Of a stretch of 55,719 bases of DNA, positions 18,634 to 28,226 are shown piece after piece (the first letter of the stretch is position 1; every line of letters begins with the position of its first letter). Below the pieces are notes generated by a model. That model did no database searches and was not told the DNA's origin. It saw only the letters and a list, made by a program, of their open reading frames with translations. The translations under genes and the position numbers were made by a program. The DNA lies in contig ASRH01000008.1 of NCBI GenBank assembly GCA_000565255.1, positions 1 through 55,719 on the forward strand, given 5' to 3'. The stretch is from Candidatus Aramenus sulfurataquae (GTDB lineage Archaea > Thermoproteota > Thermoprotei_A > Sulfolobales > Sulfolobaceae).

Positions 18634-18702
18634 ACAATCTTCAGCTACATCGAGAGGATCAACGAAGGGCTGGAAGCTCTAAGGAGGGAAAAGCTTATAT
18701 AG
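18634..18702 (+). pseudogene. Relic of a protein C-terminus
   Basis: One frame reads TIFSYIERINEGLEALRREK followed by L, I and TAG, which has clear protein-like helix character but no start. The upstream sequence has stops in all frames nearby. It is probably the tail of a lost gene; the family is unknown. Confidence 0.35.
18694..18701 (+). promoter_or_regulatory. TATA box for the MscS-like gene
   Basis: CTTATATA is centred about 26 bases before the ATG at 18724, which indicates a leaderless transcript. It overlaps the end of the gene relic. Confidence 0.55.
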
Positions 18703-18723
18703 AAGACTTTCAATTCTGCCCAT

Positions 18724-19404
18724 ATGAAAGACGAAGAGATAACTTCCCGAGACCAGATAGTCAAGAAGATTGGGGAAAGCACCGGTAGGTTAATTGTACT
18801 AATTGTAGTCTACGTAATAGTTGCAGCAATTATAAATAACTTTGTTTTTCCCCTAATATCCACCATTTCTTTTTCCGCCTCTTCAGTTCAATTCTCTGGA
18901 AAAGGAGTCTACCAGTACGCACCCTACGTTAACATCTTACTGGCGTTGCTATTTGGTTACTTTATATTGCAGGCTTTCGTAAACGTAGTGTATTGGAACC
19001 TAAGATTAAAGTACGACCACCCAACCGCAGCGTCTATGAGGAGCGTCTTCAGGATAATAGGAGTAGGAGCGCTAGTTGCTGCCATAGCGGGTGCTGTTGG
19101 AGGAGCTGCCAGTGGGGTCGCTCTGGGCGGGTTCCTTGGGATTGTGATTGGGTTTGCCTCACAGCAAGTAATAGGGCAAGCACTGGCAGGACTCTTCGTC
19201 CTCCTCTCTAGGCCATTTACGATAAAGGATCACGTAGGCGTGCAGGGAGAAGATGGGACGGTAGAGGAGATAACCACCTTGTTCACCTACATAAAAAAGG
19301 CAGACAACACGATGGCAATCCTTCCAAACAACATGGTAATGGGCAGCAAGGTATACTTATATCCAAAGCAACAAACTCAGGGAGCCCAACAAGGCCAGAA
19401 GTGA
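18724..19404 (+). CDS. Short MscS-type mechanosensitive channel
   Basis: The 226-residue protein has three membrane segments (about residues 17-40, 72-95 and 107-150). The third is glycine/alanine-rich (GAVGGAASGVALGGFLGIVIGF) as in the MscS pore helix, followed by the family segment ASQQVIGQALAGLFVLLSRP and a beta domain (FTIKDHVGVQGEDGTVEEI, then TMAILPNNMVM). It stops soon after the beta domain, so the C-terminal alpha/beta cage of the 286-residue E. coli protein is missing. It likely releases osmolytes on membrane tension. Confidence 0.85.
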   Translation: MKDEEITSRDQIVKKIGESTGRLIVLIVVYVIVAAIINNFVFPLISTISFSASSVQFSGKGVYQYAPYVNILLALLFGYFILQAFVNVVYWNLRLKYDHPTAASMRSVFRIIGVGALVAAIAGAVGGAASGVALGGFLGIVIGFASQQVIGQALAGLFVLLSRPFTIKDHVGVQGEDGTVEEITTLFTYIKKADNTMAILPNNMVMGSKVYLYPKQQTQGAQQGQK

Positions 19405-19407
19405 AAC

Positions 19408-20100
19408 CTACCTTAGGTATTTTTTTCTAATGAACTCGGAGATTTCCTCTACGGCTTTTTCTATGGATACTCTCCCCTTATCCTCGTTAACCTCTACATC
19501 GCCGTCGTTTATTATGCCGTGGGGGCTTGCCTCGTAAGTGGTTATCTCACTGAAGATCCCCTCCTTCACGGACGTGTCTTTCACTTCCCTTAGCTTGTGT
19601 TCCCTGACTAACGACGGCCTTATTGCCTTCATCTTCGACGTCTCTGCTGAACCAGCGTGCAGGTCCACATTGCCGAACAAGTGGGCGTCCTTTCCCACAA
19701 GGTTGACCACGTGTACCTTGAATGGAGGAGAGGAGAAGTTGAACTCCCTCTGCACTATGTCCAGTACGCTCTCGTTTCCTCCGTGGCCGTTGACTATAAC
19801 GAGTCCCCTTAGATTAAGAGACTTGGAGCTCTCCAGTAGGTCAAGGAGGTAGTTGACCATTGTCACGTACCTCACCCCCAGGAAGGGGAAGCCCTTGTGC
19901 TCCATGGAGCACCCCACGTATAAGGTGGGGAAGAGCAGGACGTGTTCTGGAAACCTCTCCTCTACCCTCCTAGCCACTTCCTCAGCTATTATAGAGTCTG
20001 TCCCCATTGGCAAGTGAGGGCCGTGTTGCTCTACGCTGCCAATTGGCAAAAGTCCGACCTTCCCGCCTACCTCTTCCATGGTCGCCTCTAAAAGCTTCAT
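19408..20100 (-). CDS. Creatininase-family amidohydrolase
   Basis: The 230-residue protein has the metal-binding signatures of the family: LPIGSVEQHGPHLPMGTD near the N-terminus, VNGHGGNE in the middle and DLHAGSAETS later. Members include creatinine amidohydrolase and FAPy deformylase of archaeal riboflavin/F420 synthesis (ArfB). Substrate cannot be decided here. It is convergent with the MscS-like gene, only three bases apart. Confidence 0.85.
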   Translation of the reverse strand: MKLLEATMEEVGGKVGLLPIGSVEQHGPHLPMGTDSIIAEEVARRVEERFPEHVLLFPTLYVGCSMEHKGFPFLGVRYVTMVNYLLDLLESSKSLNLRGLVIVNGHGGNESVLDIVQREFNFSSPPFKVHVVNLVGKDAHLFGNVDLHAGSAETSKMKAIRPSLVREHKLREVKDTSVKEGIFSEITTYEASPHGIINDGDVEVNEDKGRVSIEKAVEEISEFIRKKYLR

Positions 20101-20269
20101 GGGAATTTAATATTAAGATAAGGATATAAGCTAATGTTTTTTAACTGTTCATTCACTTCCTTGCATCTTTTAAAAATATTTGGAAAAATCGCTAGTTTCA
20201 TGTCGTAGATTTAAGCCTTTCTAATTGTCGTTTAAGATTGCTTATTAGATTGTCTGGGAAAACTGGGAT

Positions 20270-20878
20270 ATGTACCTTGTAATAAAGAACCACCCAATTG
20301 AGGGCCCCGGCATCTTGGTCGACCTCTTGGATGACAAGGTAAAGGAGGTTATGGCATGGGAGGACTACCCTAAGGACTTCGACGGACTAATTGTCATGGG
20401 AGGACCCATGGGCGTCTACGAGGCAGATAAGTATCCCTTCTTGTACAAGGAGATGGAGGCCATAAGGGAAGCACTGAGCTCTGGGAAGAGGGTGTTGGGA
20501 GTTTGCCTGGGCTCCCAGCTGACCTCGAAGGCACTAGGGGGAGAAGTGGTCAAAGGCCACTTTGGTCCAGAGGTAGGCGTCCAGACAGTTAGATTCCTAA
20601 ACCACCTTGGAGAGAAGAAGGTGTTCCAGTGGCACGGGGACACGTTCACCCTTCCACCTAACTCTTCCCTCCTAGCCTACAGCGACAAGTACTTTCAAGC
20701 TTTTACTTTCAAAAAGGCGCTTGCGCTGCAGTTTCACGTTGAGGTGGACTCGAAGATGGTGGAAAGGTGGGTTGAAGAGTACGGAGGGGACAGGAAAGTG
20801 ATTGAGAGCGTGAGGGAGGTGGAGGACGAGCTCTACAGTCTCGCCAAGGAGTTGGTTAAGCTCTGGTTGCAACTCTGA
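20270..20878 (+). CDS. Class I glutamine amidotransferase-like protein
   Basis: The 202-residue protein has the triad of the family: C79 in GVCLGSQL, and H156 with E158 in [21 protein letters not shown] and FQWHGDTF are further conserved segments. As a free-standing protein it resembles GMP-synthase-like domains of unknown acceptor. A CTTATTAG box about 26 bases before the ATG suggests a leaderless message. The 3' end overlaps the convergent transporter gene by 23 bases. Confidence 0.88.
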   Translation: MYLVIKNHPIEGPGILVDLLDDKVKEVMAWEDYPKDFDGLIVMGGPMGVYEADKYPFLYKEMEAIREALSSGKRVLGVCLGSQLTSKALGGEVVKGHFGPEVGVQTVRFLNHLGEKKVFQWHGDTFTLPPNSSLLAYSDKYFQAFTFKKALALQFHVEVDSKMVERWVEEYGGDRKVIESVREVEDELYSLAKELVKLWLQL

Positions 20879-22268
20879 AGGTGTAGTTCTTTATGAGAAG
20901 GGCAGATATTAGCGTGAGCACCATTATCCCTATTCCAGTTATAGATATGTAATTGAAGGCAGTAGCCGAGGGCAGGAAGCCTAGAACAAGGGGTTGGTTG
21001 TTGTACATCACCACTATGGGGTCTTGGTAAGAGTCCATGAATACGGTTGCTATTACTGGCCCAGCTGAACCTCCCAGTGTCCTCAGCAACGTGTTCATTC
21101 CCATCCCCGTCGTTCTGTACTCGTCTGGGAGAGAAAGCGCGACCATGTTCACTAATGGGAGGATTATTGCCACTAGCCCCACAGAGGACAGGAAGCCATC
21201 CGCCAGAATAGCCAGTGGAGTGGCCCTGTTTACTATGAAGAGGAAATAGGAGACTATCCCCAACACTGTCCCCAGGATTACTATGGGTTTGGGGCCAACC
21301 CTCGGCAGTAGTCTACCAAACAAAGGCCCAAAGATGACCATGCCAAAGGCTACTGGGGACATCAAGAGCCCGGACTGTATTATGGAGAGGCCTAGGCCAT
21401 ATGGTGATGGCAGCTGGGAGTAGTAGACCAAGAAGATGAATACCATGAACATCCCAACCCCCGAAATGAGGCCAACTAGGTTTGCCGCTGCGAAGTTCCT
21501 TATCTTAAATAGCTCAAGCTTCAGGAGGGGCTCGCTTGTCCTCCTTTCGAAGGCAATAAAGGCACCGAAGAGCACTATTCCAGAGAAAAGCAACAACAAG
21601 TTTTGCAAAGAGAGGGCGCCCCAATCCGGTATCTCAGTCAGATAAACTAGCACCATCACTGTGGCCAGCCCTATTAGCGTCGCCCCGATTACGTCAACCT
21701 TCTCCTTGACCCTGTGCCCTGTGTGGGGCAGATAGACCTCTGAGAGGACGAAAACTACAAGCGAGAGGATTGCAGCAGTGTGGAAGGCGTACTGCCATCC
21801 TAAGTCTTGAACTATGTAGGAGCCTATTAGCAGGCCCAGTGCAGGGCCTATACCTAGGATGGCGCTAAGTATAGCCTGGGCGAAGGCTACCCTTTCCTTG
21901 GGGTACAGGTCGGTGATTATTGAGATGGCTATTGGGAAGATGGAGAAACCGACCCCTTGGATCGCCCTTGCTGCGATGAGAACCCAGATGTTGGGGGAGA
22001 AACCGGCCAAGGCTACTGCCACAATGTAAAACAAGATAGCTATAGTGTACATCCTCTTCTTGCCGTAGGTATCGGCTAGCTTCCCCATGAGGGGAGAGGT
22101 AGCAGCAGCGACTATCATGTAGGCAGAGGTTATCCACCCTGCGAGCGTCGCGGAAATTGAGAAGTCCGTCTCTATTGTGGGGAGAGCAGGGATGACCATG
22201 GTCTCCACGTAGTTAACTATTAACAACATTGCAGAAAGGAGTGCCATTGTCCTAGTCTTGATGTCCAT
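20856..22268 (-). CDS. MFS drug:H+ antiporter, 14-helix (DHA2) type
   Basis: The 470-residue protein has about 14 membrane segments. The first loop has [13 protein letters not shown], the MFS A-motif, and the fifth helix has [17 protein letters not shown], matching the antiporter C-motif. This points to proton-driven export of drugs or metabolites. It is full length and starts [14 protein letters not shown]. It is convergent with the amidotransferase gene. Confidence 0.88.
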   Translation of the reverse strand: MDIKTRTMALLSAMLLIVNYVETMVIPALPTIETDFSISATLAGWITSAYMIVAAATSPLMGKLADTYGKKRMYTIAILFYIVAVALAGFSPNIWVLIAARAIQGVGFSIFPIAISIITDLYPKERVAFAQAILSAILGIGPALGLLIGSYIVQDLGWQYAFHTAAILSLVVFVLSEVYLPHTGHRVKEKVDVIGATLIGLATVMVLVYLTEIPDWGALSLQNLLLLFSGIVLFGAFIAFERRTSEPLLKLELFKIRNFAAANLVGLISGVGMFMVFIFLVYYSQLPSPYGLGLSIIQSGLLMSPVAFGMVIFGPLFGRLLPRVGPKPIVILGTVLGIVSYFLFIVNRATPLAILADGFLSSVGLVAIILPLVNMVALSLPDEYRTTGMGMNTLLRTLGGSAGPVIATVFMDSYQDPIVVMYNNQPLVLGFLPSATAFNYISITGIGIMVLTLISALLIKNYTFRVATRA

Positions 22269-22387
22269 AATAACCTAAAGCTACTCGACGAGATAAAAAG
22301 TTTTCGATATATCTATTTCACGCATAAGATGGGAGACATTCAAGGGACTAACACAAGGTTTTAACTGTTTTTTTCATAAATATAATT

Positions 22388-23587
22388 ATGAAGATTTCTA
22401 CCGGAAAAAAGGACTACTTCCTAAATGACGTCACCGTGCTCTACGGAGAAGATGTAGACGACTTAGTGACGGCGCTCATGGCTTTGGACCCAACTGGCTA
22501 CGTCAACTTGAGGAGGAAAGTAGCGTGGGACCTCTACTTTAGAGCCTCAAGGGCTTTCTCAGACCAGATAAGGGAGGCGTTCTTCGCCCTCTTTGAGCTC
22601 TCAGCTGTAGTGAGGGAGCTGAACTTCCGTTTTGTTAACCCTTCCTACGCCCTGCCATCGTTGGTAGGGAAGCTCAATACGTCGGCTAAGCTGAAGTGGG
22701 AGAAGGGAAAGGTCACACTGGAGAATCCCGTGGAGGTCAAAATCGAGTTTGACGTAGTTAAGGAACTAAGGAAACACGTAAACTTGGAGATAGACGGCAA
22801 AGACGTTAAAGTAAGTCCATCTTCCACTGGGGAGAGAACTAGGCTGGACCTCAGTAGGCTCACCGGGGTAAAGGGGGTGTTCCTGAGCTTAGAGTCAGCC
22901 TATCGAGACGGGAACTTGAGGGCCTCTCTAAATCTGGAGTACGTGCCAATGGAAAGGGGGATGAACAAGGACGTGGACGTGGAGGAGCTAAACAAGGTAT
23001 TGAGGGTCACTGCAAAGGAGGTAAACGAAAAGTCAATTGGCTCCCAGTCAGCCTTAGAGGACTTTATGGTAAGCGTGGCGGAGGTCTTGGTCGAGCCCAC
23101 CCTTTCCTCCTTTAGAGAGGAACTGGAAAAGGCTTTGGGAGTGAGGGAAATGGTTTATATACCTCCGTCAAGGCCATTCCTGCTCAACGCGTCCTTCTCT
23201 GCCTTGACTGAACAGGAGGTGGCACAGCTCTTTTCAAGCAACTGCGTTATGGCAATGGAGAGAGTGAGGAGAGGGAAAGGGGAGCTAAGTGAGAACCCGC
23301 TAGGGCTAAAGGTTGACGGAGGGATAGTGGAGTACCAAGGGATCCAAGTAACTTCTGCCCCAAAGTGGGTCAGAGCGCTGGCCGCTGTGGTCCTAGAGCT
23401 TGCCTCTGTGAGGGATAGGGCTTTGATAGTGCTTGAGGCCCCAGAGGAGTATTTAACGGAGGACAAGAGGACTTTAATGCTCGAGTTGCTAGCAAGGGAG
23501 GTTGAGAAGGGAAACAAGCTCCTTGTCTCGACGTGGGACAGGGAAATGGAGATGGCGCTGAGGTCTCACTTCTCCTCCACTAGGTAG
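22388..23587 (+). CDS. RecF/OLD-like ATPase homologue with degenerate nucleotide-binding motifs
   Basis: The 399-residue protein follows the plan of archaeal RecF/ABC-like predicted ATPases but without the key residues. At residues 15-31, [13 protein letters not shown] stands where the family has a VGxNGSGKS P-loop. [12 protein letters not shown] near residue 255 matches the YIPxSR segment of these ATPases. At 345-356, [12 protein letters not shown] stands for the Walker B LLIDEPExxL. The P-loop lysine is absent and the Walker B acidic pair is shifted, so ATP hydrolysis is doubtful. Its 3' end overlaps the convergent FAH gene by 22 bases. Confidence 0.55.
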   Translation: MKISTGKKDYFLNDVTVLYGEDVDDLVTALMALDPTGYVNLRRKVAWDLYFRASRAFSDQIREAFFALFELSAVVRELNFRFVNPSYALPSLVGKLNTSAKLKWEKGKVTLENPVEVKIEFDVVKELRKHVNLEIDGKDVKVSPSSTGERTRLDLSRLTGVKGVFLSLESAYRDGNLRASLNLEYVPMERGMNKDVDVEELNKVLRVTAKEVNEKSIGSQSALEDFMVSVAEVLVEPTLSSFREELEKALGVREMVYIPPSRPFLLNASFSALTEQEVAQLFSSNCVMAMERVRRGKGELSENPLGLKVDGGIVEYQGIQVTSAPKWVRALAAVVLELASVRDRALIVLEAPEEYLTEDKRTLMLELLAREVEKGNKLLVSTWDREMEMALRSHFSSTR

Positions 23588-24474
23588 TTCCTGAGCACTC
23601 CAATCCCAGTTATCTCCGCCTCCATAACGTCCCCTGGCTTTAAGTACTTCCCCGTGGCCAGCGCCACCCCCTGTGGGGTGCCCGTTGAGATTACGTCTCC
23701 AGGGGAGAGGGTTATTCCATTTGAGGTGTACTCAATTACCTCGTCTACCTTAAATATCATGTCCTCAGCGTAGCCCTCTTGCCTTACCTCGCCGTTAACC
23801 CTGAGCGTCAGCTTCACAGAGTTGGGGTCAAGCTCGTCCCTCGTCACTATCCAGGGCCCTAGGGGCATGGCAGTGTCCATGCCCTTCCCGTGGACCCACC
23901 TCATCCCGTAAGGAGGTTCTGGGGGGAACTGCTTGTCCCTAAAGCTCACGTCGTTGGCTATGGTGTACCCAAAAACGTAGTTGAACGCCTCCTTCCTTGG
24001 GATATACTTCCCCCTCTTGCCTATGACAACTGCAAGCTCCACCTCGTGGTCTACCCTGCTAGACGCCTTGGGATAGATCACTGGCTGGTTGTGACCCACT
24101 AAGGCGTTGGCGAACTTCGTGAAGAGATATGGCTCCTTGGGAGGGGAGGTGCTGGTCTCGTTGCCGTGGGACTTGTAGTTTACAGCTAATAGGAGGATCT
24201 TCTCTGGACGTTCAATAGGAGGGTAATAAACGATCTTCTCTGGGTCATATGACACAGCTCCCTCCACTCCCTTCAGCCTTGACAAGGTCTCCTTAGCCAA
24301 GAGGAGTGCCCCATCTCCCCCTGCAACGAACTCCTTCAAGTCGAGGAACCAATTGGGAGCACTTGCCTCAAACACCACCTCGTAGGCCTTTGCTAAATCT
24401 ACTACCCTCCCGTTAAGCAGAACTCCCACTCTCTTTCCTTCCCCTGGCACGGGAGAAAAGGAAAGTAACTTCAT
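23566..24474 (-). CDS. Fumarylacetoacetate hydrolase-family enzyme
   Basis: The 302-residue protein contains [33 protein letters not shown] (metal-binding Glu residues) and [12 protein letters not shown], all FAH-family landmarks, and ends with [14 protein letters not shown]. Members include 2-keto-3-deoxy-sugar-acid dehydratases, acylpyruvate hydrolases and homoprotocatechuate-pathway isomerases. In Sulfolobales one such enzyme serves pentose degradation, but no sugar gene lies nearby. The substrate stays open. Confidence 0.88.
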   Translation of the reverse strand: MKLLSFSPVPGEGKRVGVLLNGRVVDLAKAYEVVFEASAPNWFLDLKEFVAGGDGALLLAKETLSRLKGVEGAVSYDPEKIVYYPPIERPEKILLLAVNYKSHGNETSTSPPKEPYLFTKFANALVGHNQPVIYPKASSRVDHEVELAVVIGKRGKYIPRKEAFNYVFGYTIANDVSFRDKQFPPEPPYGMRWVHGKGMDTAMPLGPWIVTRDELDPNSVKLTLRVNGEVRQEGYAEDMIFKVDEVIEYTSNGITLSPGDVISTGTPQGVALATGKYLKPGDVMEAEITGIGVLRNYLVEEK

Positions 24475-24604
24475 GGTAGAAATTAGCGGGGTTTCACTTA
24501 AAAACTTGCGTTGACTGCACTTGGGTTTAAACTTTTTATATAAGGGTCGTATTATCGCTATATATTTTAGACTTTTGCGTACAATTAAAGAAAATCTTAA
24601 TTAC

Positions 24605-24619
24605 ATGGGGACAGCCCAT
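24605..24619. promoter_or_regulatory. Small dyad upstream of the acetate-type transporter
   Basis: ATGGG and CCCAT face each other with a five-base spacer, ending eight bases before the ATG at 24628. Lying between a likely TATA box near 24600 and the start, it is placed like a repressor site. Short enough to be chance. Confidence 0.25.
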
Positions 24620-24627
24620 ATTATATA

Positions 24628-25191
24628 ATGTCAAACGAAAAGAGAGCAAACCCGGCACCGCTGGGTCTGTCCGGTTTCGCCCTAACGACGCTAGTGTTAA
24701 GCACGTTTAATGCGGGGATATTGTCGTCTCAAGGAGCGGGAGTGGTACTGGGGCTAGCAGCTTTTTACGGCGGTCTGGCCCAGTTACTCGCAGGAGTCCT
24801 CGAGTGGAGGGCCGGGAACACTTTTGGATATACGGCATTTTTCACCTATGGCGCCTTCTGGGAGTGGTACTTCCTCACGGCCTTGGGCATCTTCGGCGGC
24901 GTTACGGCACAGGGAGTAGGTCTAGTGCTCATAGCCTTCGGCATATTCACGTTCGTAATGTGGATAGGAACATTTAAGGCTAACATGGGACTTTTCGTGA
25001 CGTTCCTACTGCTCTGGATAACGTTCTTCCTGTTGGGAGCTGGGGCGATCTTGAATAGCGTAGCCCTGACCCACGCAGGGGGATACGTGGGCATCCTCAC
25101 TGCCATAGCAGCTTGGTATACGGGCTTGGCTACCGTCGTAGCGGAGAGCTTAGGAAAGAACCCACCACTAGGGAAGGCACCGTTAAGTTAA
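24628..25191 (+). CDS. Acetate/succinate-type transporter, AceTr (YaaH/GPR1) family
   Basis: The 187-residue protein has six hydrophobic helices and the family signature [14 protein letters not shown] at residues 8-21, plus [13 protein letters not shown] in the third helix. Members of this family move acetate or other short acids with protons across the cell membrane; in an acidophile this may serve uptake or relief of organic acids. The start is ATG after a TATA-like region. A poly-T tract follows directly. Confidence 0.9.
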   Translation: MSNEKRANPAPLGLSGFALTTLVLSTFNAGILSSQGAGVVLGLAAFYGGLAQLLAGVLEWRAGNTFGYTAFFTYGAFWEWYFLTALGIFGGVTAQGVGLVLIAFGIFTFVMWIGTFKANMGLFVTFLLLWITFFLLGAGAILNSVALTHAGGYVGILTAIAAWYTGLATVVAESLGKNPPLGKAPLS

Positions 25192-25197
25192 GTCGTC

Positions 25198-25207
25198 TTT
25201 TTTTTTT
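25198..25207 (+). terminator. T10 tract after the transporter gene
   Basis: Ten consecutive T residues start seven bases after the stop codon, a strong archaeal termination signal. Confidence 0.6.
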
Positions 25208-25252
25208 ACTACATTATAGTGGAAGGAAAAAGGACGCTTGTTGGTCGTTAAG

Positions 25253-25618
25253 TTAAGCCTTCCCTTGGGCCTCCCTTTCACCTATGTAGATACCGTAGAG
25301 AACCGAGAAGTTGGAGACTAGGCCTATTGCCAGCAGGAAATGTAGTAAGATGACCACGTTTGACTGCAACTGCAAAAAACCTAAGCCGAGGGCCGAGATT
25401 AGCACTACCAGTAGTATGTTGCCTATCACTATCCTCCTCTCCCTTCCCTTCTCGGCGAACCTCAGTCCAAAAAGGGCTAGCAGGAGGAGGATTCCAGCTA
25501 GGAACGCATGAGCGCCCAAAAGCGGTGGATAAGGAGCATAATAGGTCATTACGTTACCTATCAGCATCTGTAGGATTGTTACTCCTGCCGCCGCTAGCCA
25601 AAAAGTCCCTTTGTTCAA
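25253..25618 (-). CDS. Small four-helix membrane protein paired with a DsrE-like protein
   Basis: The 121-residue protein has four membrane segments and short polar loops. The frame is open further upstream, but that part overlaps the DsrE-like gene; a TTG start overlapping the upstream stop as TTGA gives a natural coupled start (LNKGTFWLAAAG). No cofactor ligands stand out. Coupling to a DsrE-family gene suggests a membrane partner in sulfur chemistry or transport, which is inference from position. Confidence 0.65.
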   Translation of the reverse strand: MNKGTFWLAAAGVTILQMLIGNVMTYYAPYPPLLGAHAFLAGILLLLALFGLRFAEKGRERRIVIGNILLVVLISALGLGFLQLQSNVVILLHFLLAIGLVSNFSVLYGIYIGEREAQGKA

Positions 25619-25947
25619 AACGTTATAACCTCGTAACCGTTGTTGACGTAGTGTGACACCCTTTCCCCAGATGGGAGAAGCGAGACGCCCAATCTCTCCA
25701 GGCTGGACTTTATGTTCATGCTCTGTGCAACTCCTACGCACGCAGAGTCCACTACTTTGTTTTGTAGCATCTCCTGGAACATGTTCTTCATTTCCCCCTC
25801 AAGGGTAGTAAGCCTCTTTTGGCTTGGTCCGAAGTATATTACCTTTATGTCCTCAAACCTCTTGTTCTTGAAGGAGTTGTATGCCATTCTCATGGCTAGG
25901 TCGAACTTCTCGTCCCCAGACATTATGAGAAATAGGGCTTTAGCCAT
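25615..25947 (-). CDS. DsrE-like small protein
   Basis: The 110-residue protein matches the DsrE/F-like fold by pattern: KALFLIMSGDEKFDLAMRMA at the start, KVIYFGPSQKRL in the second strand and VDSACVGVAQSMNI with one cysteine, C70, at the position often used for sulfur transfer. Family members bind or pass persulfide sulfur, though many relatives have unknown roles. It is first in a two-gene set with a small membrane protein. Confidence 0.75.
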   Translation of the reverse strand: MAKALFLIMSGDEKFDLAMRMAYNSFKNKRFEDIKVIYFGPSQKRLTTLEGEMKNMFQEMLQNKVVDSACVGVAQSMNIKSSLERLGVSLLPSGERVSHYVNNGYEVITF

Positions 25948-26308
25948 GCTCGACCTTTATCCCTTTAACTTATAAGTTTTTCCTATAAAAGGAGATAAAG
26001 GAATGTAAATGACCTCTGAAAGGAATTAAAGGGAATGGTCGCCTACGCGCGTTAGTCTCTACATTCTGTTTTTCAGATAACTCCTAGGTCACGTGTGGTT
26101 ACTTGGACTTCTATAGTTAATGGATCGTCAAAGCGAGACTGCAAGGGGACTGCATGGTGATCTTTTACGCCCTTGGAGCAGAGGTTTCGCCTCGTGAGTA
26201 ATCAGTTATGCACAAGGGCTGAATAGATCGTAGCCACAACAAAAGGTTACGGCACGTCTTCCCTGTCAGTAGCGTAAGTCTCTGGCGACCGCTTTTAGTT
26301 TACTATTG
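25948..26308. other. Gene-free stretch
   Basis: No open frame with protein-like composition, RNA gene or clear repeat is visible in these 361 bases. A weak match to the IS605-like hairpin (TGACCT...TTAAAGGG near 26011-26040) was seen but is not convincing. Confidence 0.4.
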
Positions 26309-27454
26309 CTATCCCTGCTTCTGTTCCTGCTTGAACACGTTGAATATATAAGCTGTGAAAAGTAGGGTGATCAAAGCCAATACTCCAAAGGAACCTCTTA
26401 CGCCCAAGACGTCAACTACTCCAGATATTAACAAGGGGACAAAGGAAGAGAACCCTGTCATAACTGCAGAGAAATAGCTATTGGCCACGCTCCTCTCCCC
26501 CTCAGAGAAGCTCCTGGATATGGATATGAGGGACACAGGGTAAGTTATACCGTGTGGGACTCCCAACACGATCAGGGCGAGGGCGTACATGATTAACGAT
26601 CTCGAGAAGAACGCCATCACGAGGCCAGCAAACGTGAGTGACGTGGAGAGCCCCACGAATCCCCACAGCCCCTTAGGTGGGTAAATGGTTAAAGCAAGCC
26701 TTCCTAGGAAGGAGGTAGTGAAGAACAGGGAAAAGAGCAGGGTCGCGGCGGAATAGGAGGCCCCAAAGCTGTCAATAGCGAAGATTCCCCCGAAGGTTGT
26801 CAGCGTCCCGAAGGGTATTCCGTACATTAAGTTTAAAGCTACGGAGAGCTTGAACCCGCTCCTTCTCCACACGTCCACTCTACCCTCGACCTCTTGCACT
26901 GACTTGGGGAAGTCGAGGAAGAACGAGAGGGCGAAGACGAGCGCTGCGAGAGGGGAGAAGAGGAGAAAAGCTTGGAAAAGGTTGAACTTCAATAGCACAG
27001 CTGACTCAATGGAAGGTCCTGCTATAAGCGAAGTGCTCAGGGCGAGCGTGTAAAGGGAGAGAAGCCTCTCCCTTGTCCTCTGCTCAGGGAAGAGGCTAGC
27101 TGAGGTGACTACGTTGGGCATCAGGACCCCTATTGCGAACCCCATTACCGAAGTAAGTAGCCATACGTTTGCAGGAGATGAGAAGTAAAAGAGGGGAAAA
27201 GAGATGGCATACGTCGTCGACGCAATGAGGAACGCCCTCCTCCTTGCCTCTCCCCTAAGCCTTGCGTTCAGGAGGCCACTTGACAGGAAGGCGAATACGG
27301 TAGCTAGGGAAGAGACGAGGCCTATGGTGAGGCTAGAGAAGTGGAAGTAATACTTGGCTATTAAGGGCAGGGTGGTAGTTAACATGTTGTCAGAGGCCCT
27401 AAAGGAAAAGGTGAGCAACACTAGAACTAGGGCAAAGAGAAGAGGTTTCCTCAT
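26309..27454 (-). CDS. Major facilitator superfamily transporter
   Basis: The 381-residue protein has about 12 hydrophobic helices. The A-motif region is weak (SGLLNARLRGEARRRAFL), and no substrate-specific signature is visible. The C-terminal half includes VLGVPHGITYPVSLISISR. It is divergent from the isoaspartate methyltransferase gene. The substrate is unknown. Confidence 0.82.
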   Translation of the reverse strand: MRKPLLFALVLVLLTFSFRASDNMLTTTLPLIAKYYFHFSSLTIGLVSSLATVFAFLSSGLLNARLRGEARRRAFLIASTTYAISFPLFYFSSPANVWLLTSVMGFAIGVLMPNVVTSASLFPEQRTRERLLSLYTLALSTSLIAGPSIESAVLLKFNLFQAFLLFSPLAALVFALSFFLDFPKSVQEVEGRVDVWRRSGFKLSVALNLMYGIPFGTLTTFGGIFAIDSFGASYSAATLLFSLFFTTSFLGRLALTIYPPKGLWGFVGLSTSLTFAGLVMAFFSRSLIMYALALIVLGVPHGITYPVSLISISRSFSEGERSVANSYFSAVMTGFSSFVPLLISGVVDVLGVRGSFGVLALITLLFTAYIFNVFKQEQKQG

Positions 27455-27547
27455 GTCTCACTATTCTGTGGACACGTAGTATATATGCATGAGAGAAGGC
27501 TCTCTCCCCCTTTCAAGGTTTAAAGCTTCAGAGGAGAATCTAGAGTA

Positions 27548-28177
27548 ATGGAAAAAGAGCGCTTAGCCTCAAGGATAAATAACCCCCTGTTAAGGGACGC
27601 GTTCTACAAGGTCAACAGGGAGGACTTCTTGCCGGAGCACTTGAGGAAATTGGCGTACAGCGAGAAGTACTCCGGCCAACCTCTGGTCATCTTCCCTGGG
27701 GTTACGACTACTGCGCTAGATCTTGGCCTCCACATGTTGGACAGCCTAGAGCTTTCTCGGGGGCAGAAAATTCTGGAGATAGGGACGGGGATAGGCTACT
27801 ACACGGCGTTGATGGCTGAGATCGCTGGTAAGGTGGTTAGCGTAGAGATCCACGACGAGATGTACGAGTACGCCAGGAAGAGGCTCAACTACCCCAACGT
27901 TAAGCTTGTTAAGGGAGATGGTACCCTTGGATACAATGAGGATGCCCCCTACGACAGGGTAATAGCGTGGGCCTCTGCCCCTACCCTCCTCTGCAAGCCA
28001 TTCGAACAGCTCAAGGAAGGAGGAATAATGGTATTGCCAATAGGCTGGAGGAAACAGTGGCTCTATAAGGTGAAGAAGGTAAACAACGCCCCAGTGATGG
28101 AGAGGCTGACGGAGGTGGTCTTCATGAAAATGAGGGGAGTCTACGGCTTCTACGAGGAAGACGACCTAGAGCATTGA
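27548..28177 (+). CDS. pcm: Protein-L-isoaspartate O-methyltransferase
   Basis: The 209-residue enzyme carries ILEIGTGIGYYTALMAEI, the SAM-binding motif I, with the Pcm-typical acidic strand KVVSVEI after it and PYDRVIAWASAP as the later motif. It methylates damaged aspartyl residues so that they can be repaired, useful in hot acid. The N-terminal VNREDFLPEHLRKLAYSE is also typical. A GTTTAAAG box lies about 26 bases before the ATG, so the message is probably leaderless. Confidence 0.93.
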   Translation: MEKERLASRINNPLLRDAFYKVNREDFLPEHLRKLAYSEKYSGQPLVIFPGVTTTALDLGLHMLDSLELSRGQKILEIGTGIGYYTALMAEIAGKVVSVEIHDEMYEYARKRLNYPNVKLVKGDGTLGYNEDAPYDRVIAWASAPTLLCKPFEQLKEGGIMVLPIGWRKQWLYKVKKVNNAPVMERLTEVVFMKMRGVYGFYEEDDLEH

Positions 28178-28226
28178 GTGAGCCTACTAGAAAGGCAACT
28201 GAAGGGGCTCATGTCAAGGCTAGGGC

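Larger units (their letters stand above)
18386..18723. other. Intergenic stretch with one small gene relic
   Basis: No intact gene is visible in these 338 bases. The right part contains a short decayed coding stretch and the mscS-like promoter, both listed separately. The rest appears featureless. Confidence 0.4.

Noticed and set aside
18386-18723. A tRNA or small RNA gene
   Set aside because: No cloverleaf, TψC-like GGTTCGAATC box or A/B box sequence could be found; a gene relic explains part of the region.
25948-26308. A third IS605-like hairpin near 26011-26040
   Set aside because: TGACCT and TTAAAGGG are present but the stem does not pair and GGCGAGG is missing.
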